A model generated the notes under the pieces. It was not told the DNA's origin. It searched no databases and saw only the letters and a program-made list of their open reading frames with translations. From the NCBI GenBank assembly GCA_963747535.1, contig CAVVFX010000023.1, positions 186,001-250,000 of the forward strand: a stretch of DNA of 64,000 nucleotides, written 5' to 3'. This stretch comes from CAVVFX01 sp963747535. Lineage in GTDB: Bacteria; Acidobacteriota; Terriglobia; Bryobacterales; Bryobacteraceae. The translations under genes were made by a program, and so were the position numbers. Positions within the stretch are counted from its first letter, which is position 1. The number at the start of each line of letters is the position of its first letter. This document shows, in pieces, positions 9,643-17,764 of this stretch.

Positions 9643-10131
9643 TCAGCTGCCCTTTCCAAGTAGGAGTGACCCAGGTTTCTCGGGATTAACAGCCGGGCAG
9701 CCAGCCAACGAGGCAACCCGGCAGAGTCTTTGATCCGCCGCAACGATGACTGTGATAAGCCCTAAGTGACGGAGGTCCAGAGCGATGGCCAACTGCAGCG
9801 CATCAAGCGTTCGAAGGCCTTCCGTCGCGCCGTATCGCACCAAGAGGGTCCTGGCGGTCTGATAATGCTGGGTTTGAATCGGTGGCCCAACCAGTAGACG
9901 CCGTTGCCGCAGGTCGGCACGGAGGCATCGTCTGGCGATTTCAACGCCTTGCGGGCTGATTTCGCCGGTGCGAACTTTGACCGCAACTACAGATTCCAAC
10001 TCCACGATGGACAGCCGAGAAATGAGCGATCGCGAGCCCGATTCCGTGAGAATCCGGTCCACGAACTCGCAACCCACTTCCTTGTGGTAAAGCTTTGCTG
10101 CTGCACTGGTATCGAGGAAGTAGTTCGGCAA
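9643..10131 (-). CDS. PIN-domain toxin (VapC-like ribonuclease)
   Basis: 162 residues. The PIN fold is shown by the four acidic residues that bind Mg2+/Mn2+: Asp7 (FLDTSA), Glu44 (SIVELES), Asp110 (LRTLDALQLA) and Asp133 (VAADQRL). VapC-type toxins cleave RNA, often initiator tRNA or rRNA, and are held inactive by their antitoxin; the target here is unknown. The TTG start (10131) abuts the antitoxin stop, with an AGGA in the antitoxin's last codons, so the two are translationally coupled. It is encoded between two copies of the mfd 3' end. Confidence 0.85.
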   Translation of the reverse strand: MPNYFLDTSAAAKLYHKEVGCEFVDRILTESGSRSLISRLSIVELESVVAVKVRTGEISPQGVEIARRCLRADLRQRRLLVGPPIQTQHYQTARTLLVRYGATEGLRTLDALQLAIALDLRHLGLITVIVAADQRLCRVASLAGCPAVNPEKPGSLLLGKGS

Positions 10132-10392
10132 TCAGCGTTCCTGCCGCTGGGAAATGACAGCTTCGGAAAGAGACCCGGTGATCCCTGAGAAAGCCTGCCT
10201 CACGTCGTCCCACTTGATTTCATCACGCCCAGCCGCTGCCCACTCTTCGGGCGTGAAGTAACCTGCGAGATCGTCGTCGATAGGCGGCGAATCGCTGATG
10301 GTCACGGTTACCTGCTGCAAGTCCTGAAGGTGCAACGGCTCCAATGGCTGGAGAACACCGTTTTTGTAAACGGCCTGAAAGATTTTCTGCAT
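10132..10392 (-). CDS. Antitoxin, DUF104/AF2212-like, paired with the PIN toxin
   Basis: 86 residues. The N-terminus (FQAVYKNGVLQPLEPLHLQ, then QQVTVTI) is the short beta-hairpin typical of DUF104 antitoxins found beside PIN toxins. The C-terminal half is acidic then variable (PEEWAAAGRDEIKWDDVR), suited to wrapping the toxin. ATG 10392 is preceded by GAAGGCAG, a plausible RBS. Antitoxin-first order is usual and allows autoregulation, but no operator palindrome was found in the 48 bp between this gene and the mfd fragment. Confidence 0.78.
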   Translation of the reverse strand: MQKIFQAVYKNGVLQPLEPLHLQDLQQVTVTISDSPPIDDDLAGYFTPEEWAAAGRDEIKWDDVRQAFSGITGSLSEAVISQRQER

Positions 10393-10440
10393 CTGCCTTC
10401 AGTGTATTCGATCTGCGCTGCGAACCGGTCAACAATCTAG

Positions 10441-10857
10441 CTGCGTGGTGCAGGCAACCTGCTGGGCGGTGATCAGCATGAGAATCAACGGCTCAAGGCA
10501 TACAAACGGATTGCGAGCGCGACGACGGCCGAGGAGCGCGAGAAGGTGGAGACGGAATTGGAGGACCGCTATGGTCCAGCGCCCGAGGAGGTACGCAGTC
10601 TGCTACCGTATTCGGCATTGAAGACGGCGGCGGAATCGCTGGGGGTCGAGAACATCGAGCGGCGGGCTCTGGCAGTGCAGTTCAAGTTCAGCTCGGAAGC
10701 GCGGGTGGATGCGCGCAAGCTGGCTGAACTGGTGAGCAAGACGCAAGGGGCGCAGTTTACGCCGGCAGGTGTTCTGCGCGTGCCGCTCGACAGGCTGGAG
10801 AGTCCGGGAGCTGTGCTGGAGTTTGTGAAGGATGAGGTGCTGGAGAGGTTGAGGTAG
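10441..10857 (+). pseudogene. Partial duplicate of the mfd 3' end
   Basis: An in-frame stop (TAG) lies directly before base 10441. The reading frame then encodes 13 residues matching mfd 8446-8484 (LRGAGNLLGGDQH), skips what would be 8485-8634 (150 bp, 50 codons, in frame) and continues as 125 residues matching mfd 8635-9012. The first 39 bp differ at six positions, five of them synonymous; the last 375 coding bases differ at three. No start codon, RBS or motor domain is present, so it cannot make a working Mfd. The chimeric divergence points to recombination or gene conversion rather than one simple duplication. Confidence 0.9.
10480..10857 (+). repeat. Direct repeat, right copy (mfd 3' end)
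   Basis: Right-hand partner of the repeat at 8635-9012, in the same orientation. Recombination between the two would excise about 1.85 kb, removing the toxin-antitoxin module and leaving one intact mfd ending in TAG. Confidence 0.95.
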
Positions 10858-10888
10858 GTGGCAACGAAAATGCACGTTGGATTTCTTC

Positions 10889-12268
10889 ATGAGTCCCAAA
10901 ATTCACCGGTTTCATCTGGACAGAAACAAGGTAATACTGGGAATCGGACTCGCTGTGCTGGTCGCAGCAGTGGTGCTAACTGTCACATCGTCACGGGCCC
11001 ATTCCGACTCAGCCTATCCGGTCGACGTAAATGGTAAGTTCGGGTACATTGACCGCAAAGGGACGGTTGTCATCAGCCCGCAGTTTGACGGTGCCGATGA
11101 GTTTAGCGAGGGCTACGCGGCAGTCAAGGTCGGAGATAAATGGGGATATGTGGACCACTCGGGCAAGCTGGTAATCACTCCTCAGTTCGACCTGGCGGAC
11201 CCATTCTATGGGGGTTTGGCATTGACCGCTGTGGGAAGGCAACTCGGCTACATTGCCAAGAACGGAACCTTTGCGATCAAGGCGCAATACCAAGGCGCCG
11301 GGCAGTTCGGCGACGGTCTCGCACCGGTGATGCAGAACGGGCGATGGGGCTATATCGACAAGAGCGCAAAGATGGTGATCAGCCCACAATACGATGAAGC
11401 TGGAAACTTTTCCGAGGGTTTGGCTTTGATCCGGCAGGGGGACCGCTACGGGTACGTCGATCCTAAAGGTAAGGTGATAATCAGCCCTCGATTCGAAGGG
11501 GCCAGCGACTTTCATGATGGATTGGCGGCTGTGCGAATAGCCAGCCGGTACGGATATGTGGATAAGTCGGGAAAGATTGCCATCAATCCCCAATTTGATG
11601 CGTCGGGCGACTTTTCCGATGGCATGGCGCTGGTAAAAATTGCCGGGCAGTTTGGCTATATTGATAAATCCGGCAAAGTCGTCATCAACCCACAATTTCA
11701 GGACGCCGGTAACTTCGAAGAAGGGATAGCGCCGGTTTGGGTCTGCGATCGCCGCAGTTATATCGATAAGAGTGGCAAGTACATCTGGAATTCAGGCAGG
11801 ACGGCCCGCGCCGCGAATGCTCCATCTTCGATACCATCCACTGAAATGCTCGCGCAGCCTTGCAGCCCTAATGAAGCTACGACTACGCAACCGTCAACCT
11901 ATGGATTTGCGTCGCAAGAGCAGTATGTTTCCCCACGGTATGTGGAGGGCATCCACAGGCCAGTGGTGATTGCTGAACAAGAGGTGGTCGTTCCGGCGGT
12001 GTATACGCCGGAACCCGCGTATCAGGCTCAGCCACCGACACCTCCGCCTCATCGTGCCTACCGCCGTAGTACCTATCATCGGGCGACGCGGGTGCACCGG
12101 CGGCGTAAGCGATCCAAACTGAAGTCGGCTGCGATTGTGGTTGGGAGCGCAATGGCTGGCGCAGGCGTCGGCGCGGTAGCGGGCGGTGGTAAGGGCGCGG
12201 CAATCGGAGCTGCGTCCGGCGGTACGGCAGGCTACGTTTACGACCGCTTGACGCATAACCAACACTAG
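10889..12268 (+). CDS. WG-repeat protein with N-terminal anchor and C-terminal glycine zipper
   Basis: About 459 residues from ATG 10889; a TTG four codons upstream is an alternative. One N-terminal transmembrane or signal-anchor segment (VILGIGLAVLVAAVVLTV) precedes seven to eight WG (KWG) beta repeats with a period near 43 residues, recognisable by GYIDKSGKVVINPQF. A Pro/Thr and basic region follows, then a glycine-zipper helix (SAMAGAGVGAVAGGGKGAA). WG repeats form extracytoplasmic modules of unknown ligand; the zipper may associate with membrane. It lies directly after the mfd remnant and before the padR operon on the same strand but has its own spacing. Confidence 0.85.
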   Translation: MSPKIHRFHLDRNKVILGIGLAVLVAAVVLTVTSSRAHSDSAYPVDVNGKFGYIDRKGTVVISPQFDGADEFSEGYAAVKVGDKWGYVDHSGKLVITPQFDLADPFYGGLALTAVGRQLGYIAKNGTFAIKAQYQGAGQFGDGLAPVMQNGRWGYIDKSAKMVISPQYDEAGNFSEGLALIRQGDRYGYVDPKGKVIISPRFEGASDFHDGLAAVRIASRYGYVDKSGKIAINPQFDASGDFSDGMALVKIAGQFGYIDKSGKVVINPQFQDAGNFEEGIAPVWVCDRRSYIDKSGKYIWNSGRTARAANAPSSIPSTEMLAQPCSPNEATTTQPSTYGFASQEQYVSPRYVEGIHRPVVIAEQEVVVPAVYTPEPAYQAQPPTPPPHRAYRRSTYHRATRVHRRRKRSKLKSAAIVVGSAMAGAGVGAVAGGGKGAAIGAASGGTAGYVYDRLTHNQH

Positions 12269-12282
12269 CAGCAGCATCCCCC

Positions 12283-12320
12283 TTGACATGATATTCGGAT
12301 TCCGATATAACGGAATCCGA
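12283..12320 (+). promoter_or_regulatory. padR promoter with perfect palindromic operator
   Basis: A -35 TTGACA (12283-12288) and -10 TATAAC (12306-12311) are separated by 17 bp. A perfect 10-bp inverted repeat, TCGGATTCCG (12295-12304) and CGGAATCCGA (12311-12320) with a 6-bp spacer, covers the -10 and the predicted start site. The ATG at 12323 lies about 5 nt after the expected transcription start, so the message would be leaderless or nearly so. This layout fits repression by the PadR protein encoded next. Confidence 0.8.
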
Positions 12321-12322
12321 GT

Positions 12323-12676
12323 ATGAAAGACAATCTGACTCCATTCCTGCCGTTATCCCCGGCAATCCTCCACATTCTGCTTTCACTGGCCGGCGAGGAG
12401 CGGCACGGCTACGGGATCATGCAGGATGTGACCCGTCAGTCTCAAGGACGCTACAAGCTCGGTCCGGGTACGTTGTACGACAATCTGCAGAGGCTGCTGA
12501 ACCAGGGGATTGTAGATGAGTTGCAACGTCCCGTAGAAGAGGGAGGTGAGCGGCGGCGTTATTACCAGCTTACGTCGCTAGGCCGGCGCGTGCTTGGCGC
12601 CGAAGTCGAACGTCTGGAACAGATCGTGCGCGAGGCCAAGGCACATTTGCGTCCGGTCAGATCGGGGGGCCTATGA
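12323..12676 (+). CDS. PadR-family transcriptional regulator
   Basis: 117 residues: a winged helix (LSPAILHILLSLAGEERHGY, YKLGPGTLYDNLQRLLNQG, wing GGERRRYYQLTSLG) and a C-terminal dimerisation helix. PadR proteins are dimeric repressors, usually released by a small ligand. It is first in an operon with an exporter (following three genes, overlapping starts and stops) and has a perfect palindrome across its promoter, so self-repression of the transporter is likely. In acidobacterial genomes such PadR genes commonly precede ABC-2 permease sets. The inducer is not evident. Confidence 0.93.
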   Translation: MKDNLTPFLPLSPAILHILLSLAGEERHGYGIMQDVTRQSQGRYKLGPGTLYDNLQRLLNQGIVDELQRPVEEGGERRRYYQLTSLGRRVLGAEVERLEQIVREAKAHLRPVRSGGL

Positions 12677-13092
12677 CGCGAGTGCTCTATCGCCTGGTGA
12701 TTCTGCTGCATCCGCCGGGCTTTCGACGAGAGTACGGAGACGAGATGCTCTGGCTCTTCGATCGGACCGTGAAGGAAAAAGGCACGGGCAATCTGTTCCT
12801 CGACGCGGCAGCCTCTGTTCTGAGGCAGTGGTTCCTACGCTCGCGTTTGTGGCTCGTGCCGGTCGCATTGCTCGGGGCGCTGTTCACAGTGCTGGCAGGG
12901 AACGCGCTGCTCCATTTCGTTTTTCGGCGAGTAGTTGAGAGAAGGGCCGATACACCACAAGAGCTCTTTCTCTTCGCCGCGGCTCTGGCTGTAATCACGG
13001 TTTCATTCATATTAATTGCGGCAACTGCCTCTCTGAAGAGACAGACCGACGCCCGTCGCACCAGAGCGACCAGAGTGGCGCGCCGTGCTTGA
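12673..13092 (+). CDS. Small two-helix membrane protein of the PadR-ABC operon
   Basis: 139 residues, overlapping padR by ATGA (12673-12676). The N-terminal part (RLVILLHPPGFRREYGDEML) is the short amphipathic permease-prefix motif common beside PadR genes in Acidobacteria, where it often begins MacB-like permeases. Two transmembrane helices lie near 55-78 and 92-115, with a basic tail. It carries the prefix without the permease body; a role in assembly or regulation of the neighbouring transporter is inferred. Confidence 0.75.
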   Translation: MTRVLYRLVILLHPPGFRREYGDEMLWLFDRTVKEKGTGNLFLDAAASVLRQWFLRSRLWLVPVALLGALFTVLAGNALLHFVFRRVVERRADTPQELFLFAAALAVITVSFILIAATASLKRQTDARRTRATRVARRA

Positions 13093-13852
13093 AGTCCGAC
13101 AACTGACTAAGCTCTATCGACGCATTCCGGCTGTGCGGGATGTTAGCTTCGTGCTGCGGCCGGGTGAAATCCTGGGCTATGTCGGCCCCAACGGATCCGG
13201 GAAGAGCACGACCGTCAAGATGCTCACGGGGCTTCTACAGCCTACCTCGGGGCATATTTTCTTTGAGGGCGCTGACGTTCGCGAAGATCTGGTCGGGTTC
13301 AAAGCACGCATGGGCTATATTCCCGAGGAGCCTTACCTGTATGCGCACTTGAGCGGAAAGGAATATCTGGTCCTGGTGGGGCGACTGCGCGGGATGGAGG
13401 CCCGCTCGCTGGAGCGGAAGGCGGAGGAACTGCTCACGCTTTTCGATTTGCGGGAAAGCCGTCACGGCCCGCTGTCGGGCTACTCGAAGGGCATGCGCCA
13501 GAAGGTACTCATCGCCGCGGCACTGCTGAGCGATCCGGAATTGATCATCCTCGACGAGCCTTTTTCCGGTCTCGACGTGAACGCGGCTCTACTGTTCCGC
13601 GAACTGCTGCGCGAACTTGCGAGCCGCGGGCGCATGATCCTGTTCAGCTCGCACGTGCTAGAGGTGGTGGAGAAACTGTGTTCGCGCGTGGTGATTCTAT
13701 ATCGCGGGCAGATCGTCGCGCAGGATTCTCTCGAGAACCTGCGGAACCTTCTCTCGCTGCCTTCCCTGACGGAAGTTTTTTCCCAACTCACGATGCAGGA
13801 GGATTACGGCGAACGCGCCAGCGAGATCGTGAAAGTGGTGTCGACCAGATGA
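13085..13852 (+). CDS. ABC-2 type transporter ATP-binding subunit
   Basis: 255 residues with the full ATPase set: Walker A GPNGSGKST (34-42), Q-loop region YIPEEPYLYAHLSG, signature SGYSKGMRQK, Walker B LIILDEPFSGLD and the H-loop LFSSHV. It is cytoplasmic and would power the permease encoded next. The start is GTG 13085, overlapping the previous gene by 8 bp; its stop overlaps the permease ATG (ATGA). The resemblance is to exporters of the CcmA/DrrA class; the substrate is unknown. Confidence 0.92.
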   Translation: MLEVRQLTKLYRRIPAVRDVSFVLRPGEILGYVGPNGSGKSTTVKMLTGLLQPTSGHIFFEGADVREDLVGFKARMGYIPEEPYLYAHLSGKEYLVLVGRLRGMEARSLERKAEELLTLFDLRESRHGPLSGYSKGMRQKVLIAAALLSDPELIILDEPFSGLDVNAALLFRELLRELASRGRMILFSSHVLEVVEKLCSRVVILYRGQIVAQDSLENLRNLLSLPSLTEVFSQLTMQEDYGERASEIVKVVSTR

Positions 13853-15546
13853 ACTTCCTGGAGCGCTACTACCAGACAACGCGATCGCCGTTCACGGAAC
13901 TGCTGAGGTATTTTTTCGGCGGGCTGTTCCGGCTGGAATCGTCCGCTGATGAGGATTCGTATAAAGTCTGGATGATTCAGATCCTGGCTCTGCTGATAAC
14001 TGCGAGCTGGTATATACCCGTCAACTTGCATCGCCGTTACGTTGAACTGCACGCAAGCCTGAATCCGGAAGCGTACCGGCTGGCTTATTCGTCGGACTGC
14101 CTGAACGCGCTGGTGCTGATGACACTGCTGGTCGCGCTGGTGACCGTGATCGAGTGGACAGAGCTGTTTCCGTCGAGGCAGGACCACCTGGTCCTCACAC
14201 CTCTACCGATCACACGCCTGCATTTCTTCGCCGCGAAACTGGCGGCGCTGATGCTTTTCGTGACGCTGGTGATCGGGTCGATGGCGTTGATTGCGGGAAT
14301 AGCGCTGCCAGGCATCGCCTCCGGTGTACTGGAGACGCGGCCGATAGCCTGGCGGATGATCGCATTTTTTCTGGCGTCGCTCGGAACCTGCTATTTCACT
14401 TTCTGGGGACTGCTTGCAGTGCAGGGTTGCCTGATGGCGGTACTGCCGGTGAGATGGTTCGAGCGTGCGTCTTTTGCTTTGCAATTAATCCTGCTGGTGG
14501 CATTGCTGTGCGCGCTGCCGCTGTATCCGTACTTTCCGGCAGCGCATCTTATTGCGACGCACTCGGCGTGGCTCGCGTGGCTGCCTCCGGCATGGTATTG
14601 GAGTTGGGCCGAGCGAATGTTGGGCGCACAGGACGGAGCCCTGAGCCGTCGCGCCGAATTGGGTCTGGTGACTGTTCTGCTGACGGCCTCGCTCACGTAC
14701 CTGATTTCGTATTTGCAGTACACGCGGTATGCCCTCGAATCCTCCGGCCGCGGCCCTGCGAAGGTCGTAGACCTGGCGGCTGCGGTGGCTCGGCTGTTCG
14801 AGCTTCCGCAGAGTCGCGGGACTTGCGAATTCACGTTAAGAACGCTGGCGCGCTGCCGGCGGCAGAAGCTGGTGTTCATGCTGGTCTTTGGAATCGGTGT
14901 CGCGCTGGTAGTGGAGAGTTCGACGTATATGGCTCTGCATCCGAGGCAGATGGCAAGAGCGCTCGAAAGCGCGATCATCGCTGCGCCGCTGACGTTAAGT
15001 TTTTTCGCGATGCTGGGCCTCCGCCGCGCCTTTCGGTTGCCGGAAGAACTGCGAGCCAACTGGTTGTTCCAGCTCCACGAGAATCCCATCACGCGCGAGT
15101 CCCAACTCGATACCGTGCTCAAGTGCTTTCTACTATTGGGCGCACTCCCGATGTGGATGATCTGTGCTCCGCTGCAGTTCGTTCAATTTGGTCCGCGGGC
15201 GATCCTGGTTCTGACTGCGCAGTCCGCGCTCATGTATACGATGGCAAGGTACCTGTTGTGGGACTGGCGCGCGATTCCGTTCACAGTGGCGCAGAATCCG
15301 GGGCGCCGGCATTTCATTCAATCCCTCGTGGTCCATATTATCGAGCTGGTGGCGTATTCGTTCGTCGCTTCCGAATGGATCCTGAAAGGGCTCCGGCAAC
15401 CCATCTGGTTCGCTCTACTGGCCGGGCTGATGCTGGGTTCTTTGCTCGTTCTACGAAATCTGCGGAAGGGTAACGGGCACGCTCCGCTGGAATTTGCGGA
15501 ACGCGTGCCGGAAGTGGTTGAGGCGCTTCATCTGGTAGCGGATTGA
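13849..15546 (+). CDS. ABC transporter membrane subunit of the PadR operon
   Basis: 565 residues. I chose ATG 13849 because it overlaps the ATPase stop as ATGA. There are many hydrophobic segments (about 12), for example VWMIQILALLITASWYIPV, LVTVIEWTELF, FAAKLAALMLFVTLVIGSMA and LLLGALPMWMICAPLQF, with polar loops between. It has no MacB periplasmic core and no FtsX signature, so it is an unusual long ABC-2-like permease. It ends the operon; its 3' end overlaps the convergent sigma-factor gene by 19 bp. Confidence 0.85.
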   Translation: MNFLERYYQTTRSPFTELLRYFFGGLFRLESSADEDSYKVWMIQILALLITASWYIPVNLHRRYVELHASLNPEAYRLAYSSDCLNALVLMTLLVALVTVIEWTELFPSRQDHLVLTPLPITRLHFFAAKLAALMLFVTLVIGSMALIAGIALPGIASGVLETRPIAWRMIAFFLASLGTCYFTFWGLLAVQGCLMAVLPVRWFERASFALQLILLVALLCALPLYPYFPAAHLIATHSAWLAWLPPAWYWSWAERMLGAQDGALSRRAELGLVTVLLTASLTYLISYLQYTRYALESSGRGPAKVVDLAAAVARLFELPQSRGTCEFTLRTLARCRRQKLVFMLVFGIGVALVVESSTYMALHPRQMARALESAIIAAPLTLSFFAMLGLRRAFRLPEELRANWLFQLHENPITRESQLDTVLKCFLLLGALPMWMICAPLQFVQFGPRAILVLTAQSALMYTMARYLLWDWRAIPFTVAQNPGRRHFIQSLVVHIIELVAYSFVASEWILKGLRQPIWFALLAGLMLGSLLVLRNLRKGNGHAPLEFAERVPEVVEALHLVAD

Positions 15547-16802
15547 GTAGCAGCCGGCTGCTGCACTTCGCGCAATCGCCGCTCCAGAAACCGGCGCTCG
15601 CTGTCGTTGGTGACCAGCGCCAGGGCTCGCTCGTAGCTGATCACCGCTTCTTCCCAGGCTCCGGCACGGCGCAGCAGATCGGCTCGCGCAGCGTGGAGCA
15701 GATGATACTCGTCGAGATCGCCGGCCTCGGCGAGCGAATCGATGAGCGCGAGCGCGGGCCGGGGTCCGTCTGCCATGGCGACCGCAACCGCGCGGTTTAG
15801 CGCGACGACTGGAGAAGGTTGGAGACGCACCAGAAGATCGTAGAGCCGTAAGATCTGAGGCCAGTCCGTATCTTCGGGACTCGGCGCCTGACAATGCAGG
15901 GCGGCGATCGCCGCCTGTAGCGCGAAGGGACCCGGTGCACGACGAAAAGCCTCGTCGACCAGGGGCAGCGCCTCGGCGATCTGGCGGTGATCCCAGCGGC
16001 TGCGATCCTGCTCCTCGAGAACTACGAGATCGCCGGCCTGATCGAGCCGGGCCTCGCGCCGCGCGTCTTGCAGCAGCATGAGGGCGAGGAGAGCTGTGGC
16101 CTCCGCGGGAGGCTCGGGCCGCATCAACATCAGGACCAGGCGCACCAGGCGGATGGCTTCGTCGCACAGATGGGCTCTCACCAGCGGCCCGCCTCTGGTG
16201 GCCGCATAACCTTCATTGAAGACGAGGTAGATTACGGTCAATACGGCGCCGAGGCGTTCAGACATGTCGCTGGTTTCAGGCACGACATAAGGAATGCCGG
16301 CGGCGCGAATCTTACGCTTGGCGCGTACCAGCCGCTGCGCCATGGTCGCGGGAGGCACGAGAAATGCCCGTGCGATTTCGTCCGTTTCCAGGCCGCACAG
16401 CGTCCGAAGGGTCAACGCTATCTGCGCCTCCAAACCGAGCGCCGGATGGCAACAGGTGAAGATCAACCGAAGGCGATCGTCGGGAATTTCACTGGTGTCA
16501 TAATCCGGCTCCACAATAACGGGGACCAGGCCGCTGGTCGAGTAGGCTTCGAGTTTTTCGCCGGATCGTACCTGGCGCCGGATGCGATCGATGGCCTTGT
16601 GCCGAGCCGTCTGGATGATCCAGGCGCGCGGGGATTCGGGAACTCCGGAGGCGGGCCATTGGTCCACGGCAGCCGTAAAGGCCTCCTGCGCCGACTCTTC
16701 GGCAAGGTCGAAGTCACCGACGAGACCGATCAGTGTGGCGACAATCCGGCCCCAGTCGGAGCGATACAACTGTTCAACGGCCGCGACGGCGTCGGCAGGC
16801 AT
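15528..16802 (-). CDS. ECF sigma factor with C-terminal TPR-like extension (ECF42/SigJ type)
   Basis: About 424 residues from ATG 16802; an ATG at 16853 would add 17 residues. Region sigma2 is seen as LYRSDWGRIVATLIGLVGDF plus DLAEESAQEAFTAAVDQWP and RAWIIQTARHKAIDRIRR; sigma4 as ALTLRTLCGLETDEIARAF and MAQRLVRAKRKIR. Beyond about residue 180 comes a long helical DUF6596/TPR-like domain (FNEGYAATRG, then LPLVDEAFRRAPGPFALQAA, ALNRAVAVAMADGP). This architecture is ECF42, typically next to DGPF/YCII genes, and one is divergent here. No anti-sigma gene is seen; the C-terminal domain is thought to control activity in this group. Confidence 0.92.
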   Translation of the reverse strand: MPADAVAAVEQLYRSDWGRIVATLIGLVGDFDLAEESAQEAFTAAVDQWPASGVPESPRAWIIQTARHKAIDRIRRQVRSGEKLEAYSTSGLVPVIVEPDYDTSEIPDDRLRLIFTCCHPALGLEAQIALTLRTLCGLETDEIARAFLVPPATMAQRLVRAKRKIRAAGIPYVVPETSDMSERLGAVLTVIYLVFNEGYAATRGGPLVRAHLCDEAIRLVRLVLMLMRPEPPAEATALLALMLLQDARREARLDQAGDLVVLEEQDRSRWDHRQIAEALPLVDEAFRRAPGPFALQAAIAALHCQAPSPEDTDWPQILRLYDLLVRLQPSPVVALNRAVAVAMADGPRPALALIDSLAEAGDLDEYHLLHAARADLLRRAGAWEEAVISYERALALVTNDSERRFLERRLREVQQPAATQSATR

Positions 16803-16879
16803 AACTGATTGTAAATTTTTTCTTGAGGAGGTGTCGATCTGGGCGCACGCCATTCGATTTACCTGTAGAGGCTTTACCG

Positions 16880-17263
16880 ATGAAGTACATGTTACTGATT
16901 TACATGGACGAGCAGCTATTGAATGAGGACGAGCGCGAACACTGTTACGGGGAGTCGACCGAACTCGCGCATCAGCTTATAGCCAAAGGCCAATTCCTGG
17001 CAACCGCCCCGCTGCAGCCTACCTCGACGGCAACCAGTGTTCGGATCCGCGACGGCAAGCGGCTGGTGACCGATGGTCCGTTCGCGGAGACGCGCGAGCA
17101 GCTCGGCGGGTTTTTCATGGTGGATGCCAGGGACCTCGACGAGGCGATCGGCATTGCCTCACGGATTCCAGGAGCGCGAGTGGGCACTGTGGAAATCCGT
17201 CCGGTGATTGAGATCCCGAGCCTGCCGGAGGCGACCGTCCGCCCGACATTTCAAGAATCATAG
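16880..17263 (+). CDS. DGPF/YCII-domain protein, partner of the ECF sigma factor
   Basis: 127 residues from ATG 16880 (MKYMLLIYMDEQ). The YCII-related fold is shown by the MKYMLLIY strand and the family motif VTDGPFAETREQLGGFF. Related proteins are small ferredoxin-like dimers, some enzymes, but no reaction is established for this group. It is divergently paired with the ECF42-type sigma gene, the classic arrangement for its target genes, so the 77-bp gap between them probably contains a sigma-dependent promoter. A VOC protein follows 56 bp downstream. Confidence 0.88.
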   Translation: MKYMLLIYMDEQLLNEDEREHCYGESTELAHQLIAKGQFLATAPLQPTSTATSVRIRDGKRLVTDGPFAETREQLGGFFMVDARDLDEAIGIASRIPGARVGTVEIRPVIEIPSLPEATVRPTFQES

Positions 17264-17319
17264 GGAGAACACGGTGTGATGCCGTCTTTCATGAGGGCCA
17301 CTAACCAAGGGAGTGCAGT

Positions 17320-17721
17320 ATGCAACTGAATTCTTATCTGATGTTCAAAGGTCAATGTAAGGAAGCGTTTGAGTTTTATGCGCAGGTTCTTGGCGGGAAG
17401 ATCGAAGCCATGATTCCCCACGCGGGTACGCCAGCGGAGCAGCATACGCCCCCTGAGTGGCGCGACAAGATCATGCATGCCCGGCTCAGTGTCGGCGACA
17501 GCGTTTTGATGGCGTCTGACGTGCCGCCCGATCGCGCGGAAGCTCCGAAAGGCTTTTACGTCAATATCGGCATCAAAGACCCGGAAGATGCGGAGCGCAT
17601 ATTTCAGGCATTGGCGGAGAACGGGACGGTCCGGATGCCGTTACAGCAAACCTTCTGGGCTACCCGCTTCGGTATGCTGGTCGATCGATTCGGAACACCG
17701 TGGATGATTAACTGTGAATAA
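17320..17721 (+). CDS. VOC-superfamily (PhnB-like) protein
   Basis: 133 residues. It begins MQLNSYLMFKGQCKEAFEFY and ends WATRFGMLVDRFGTPWMI, the signature of PhnB/glyoxalase-like VOC proteins, built from paired beta-alpha-beta-beta-beta units. Glyoxalase metal ligands are not clearly conserved, so catalysis is uncertain. It is probably co-transcribed with the DGPF gene under the ECF sigma factor; VOC genes are frequent in such regulons. RBS: GGGAG about 9 nt before the ATG. Confidence 0.88.
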   Translation: MQLNSYLMFKGQCKEAFEFYAQVLGGKIEAMIPHAGTPAEQHTPPEWRDKIMHARLSVGDSVLMASDVPPDRAEAPKGFYVNIGIKDPEDAERIFQALAENGTVRMPLQQTFWATRFGMLVDRFGTPWMINCE

Positions 17722-17764
17722 GAGCCGCGGTAGTAATAGAATTAAGTCGAACAGGAGTTCGACC

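Noticed and set aside
13678..13848. Earlier start for the ABC permease
   Set aside because: The extra residues are the ATPase gene read in another frame; ATG 13849 overlaps the ATPase stop and begins a normal membrane protein.
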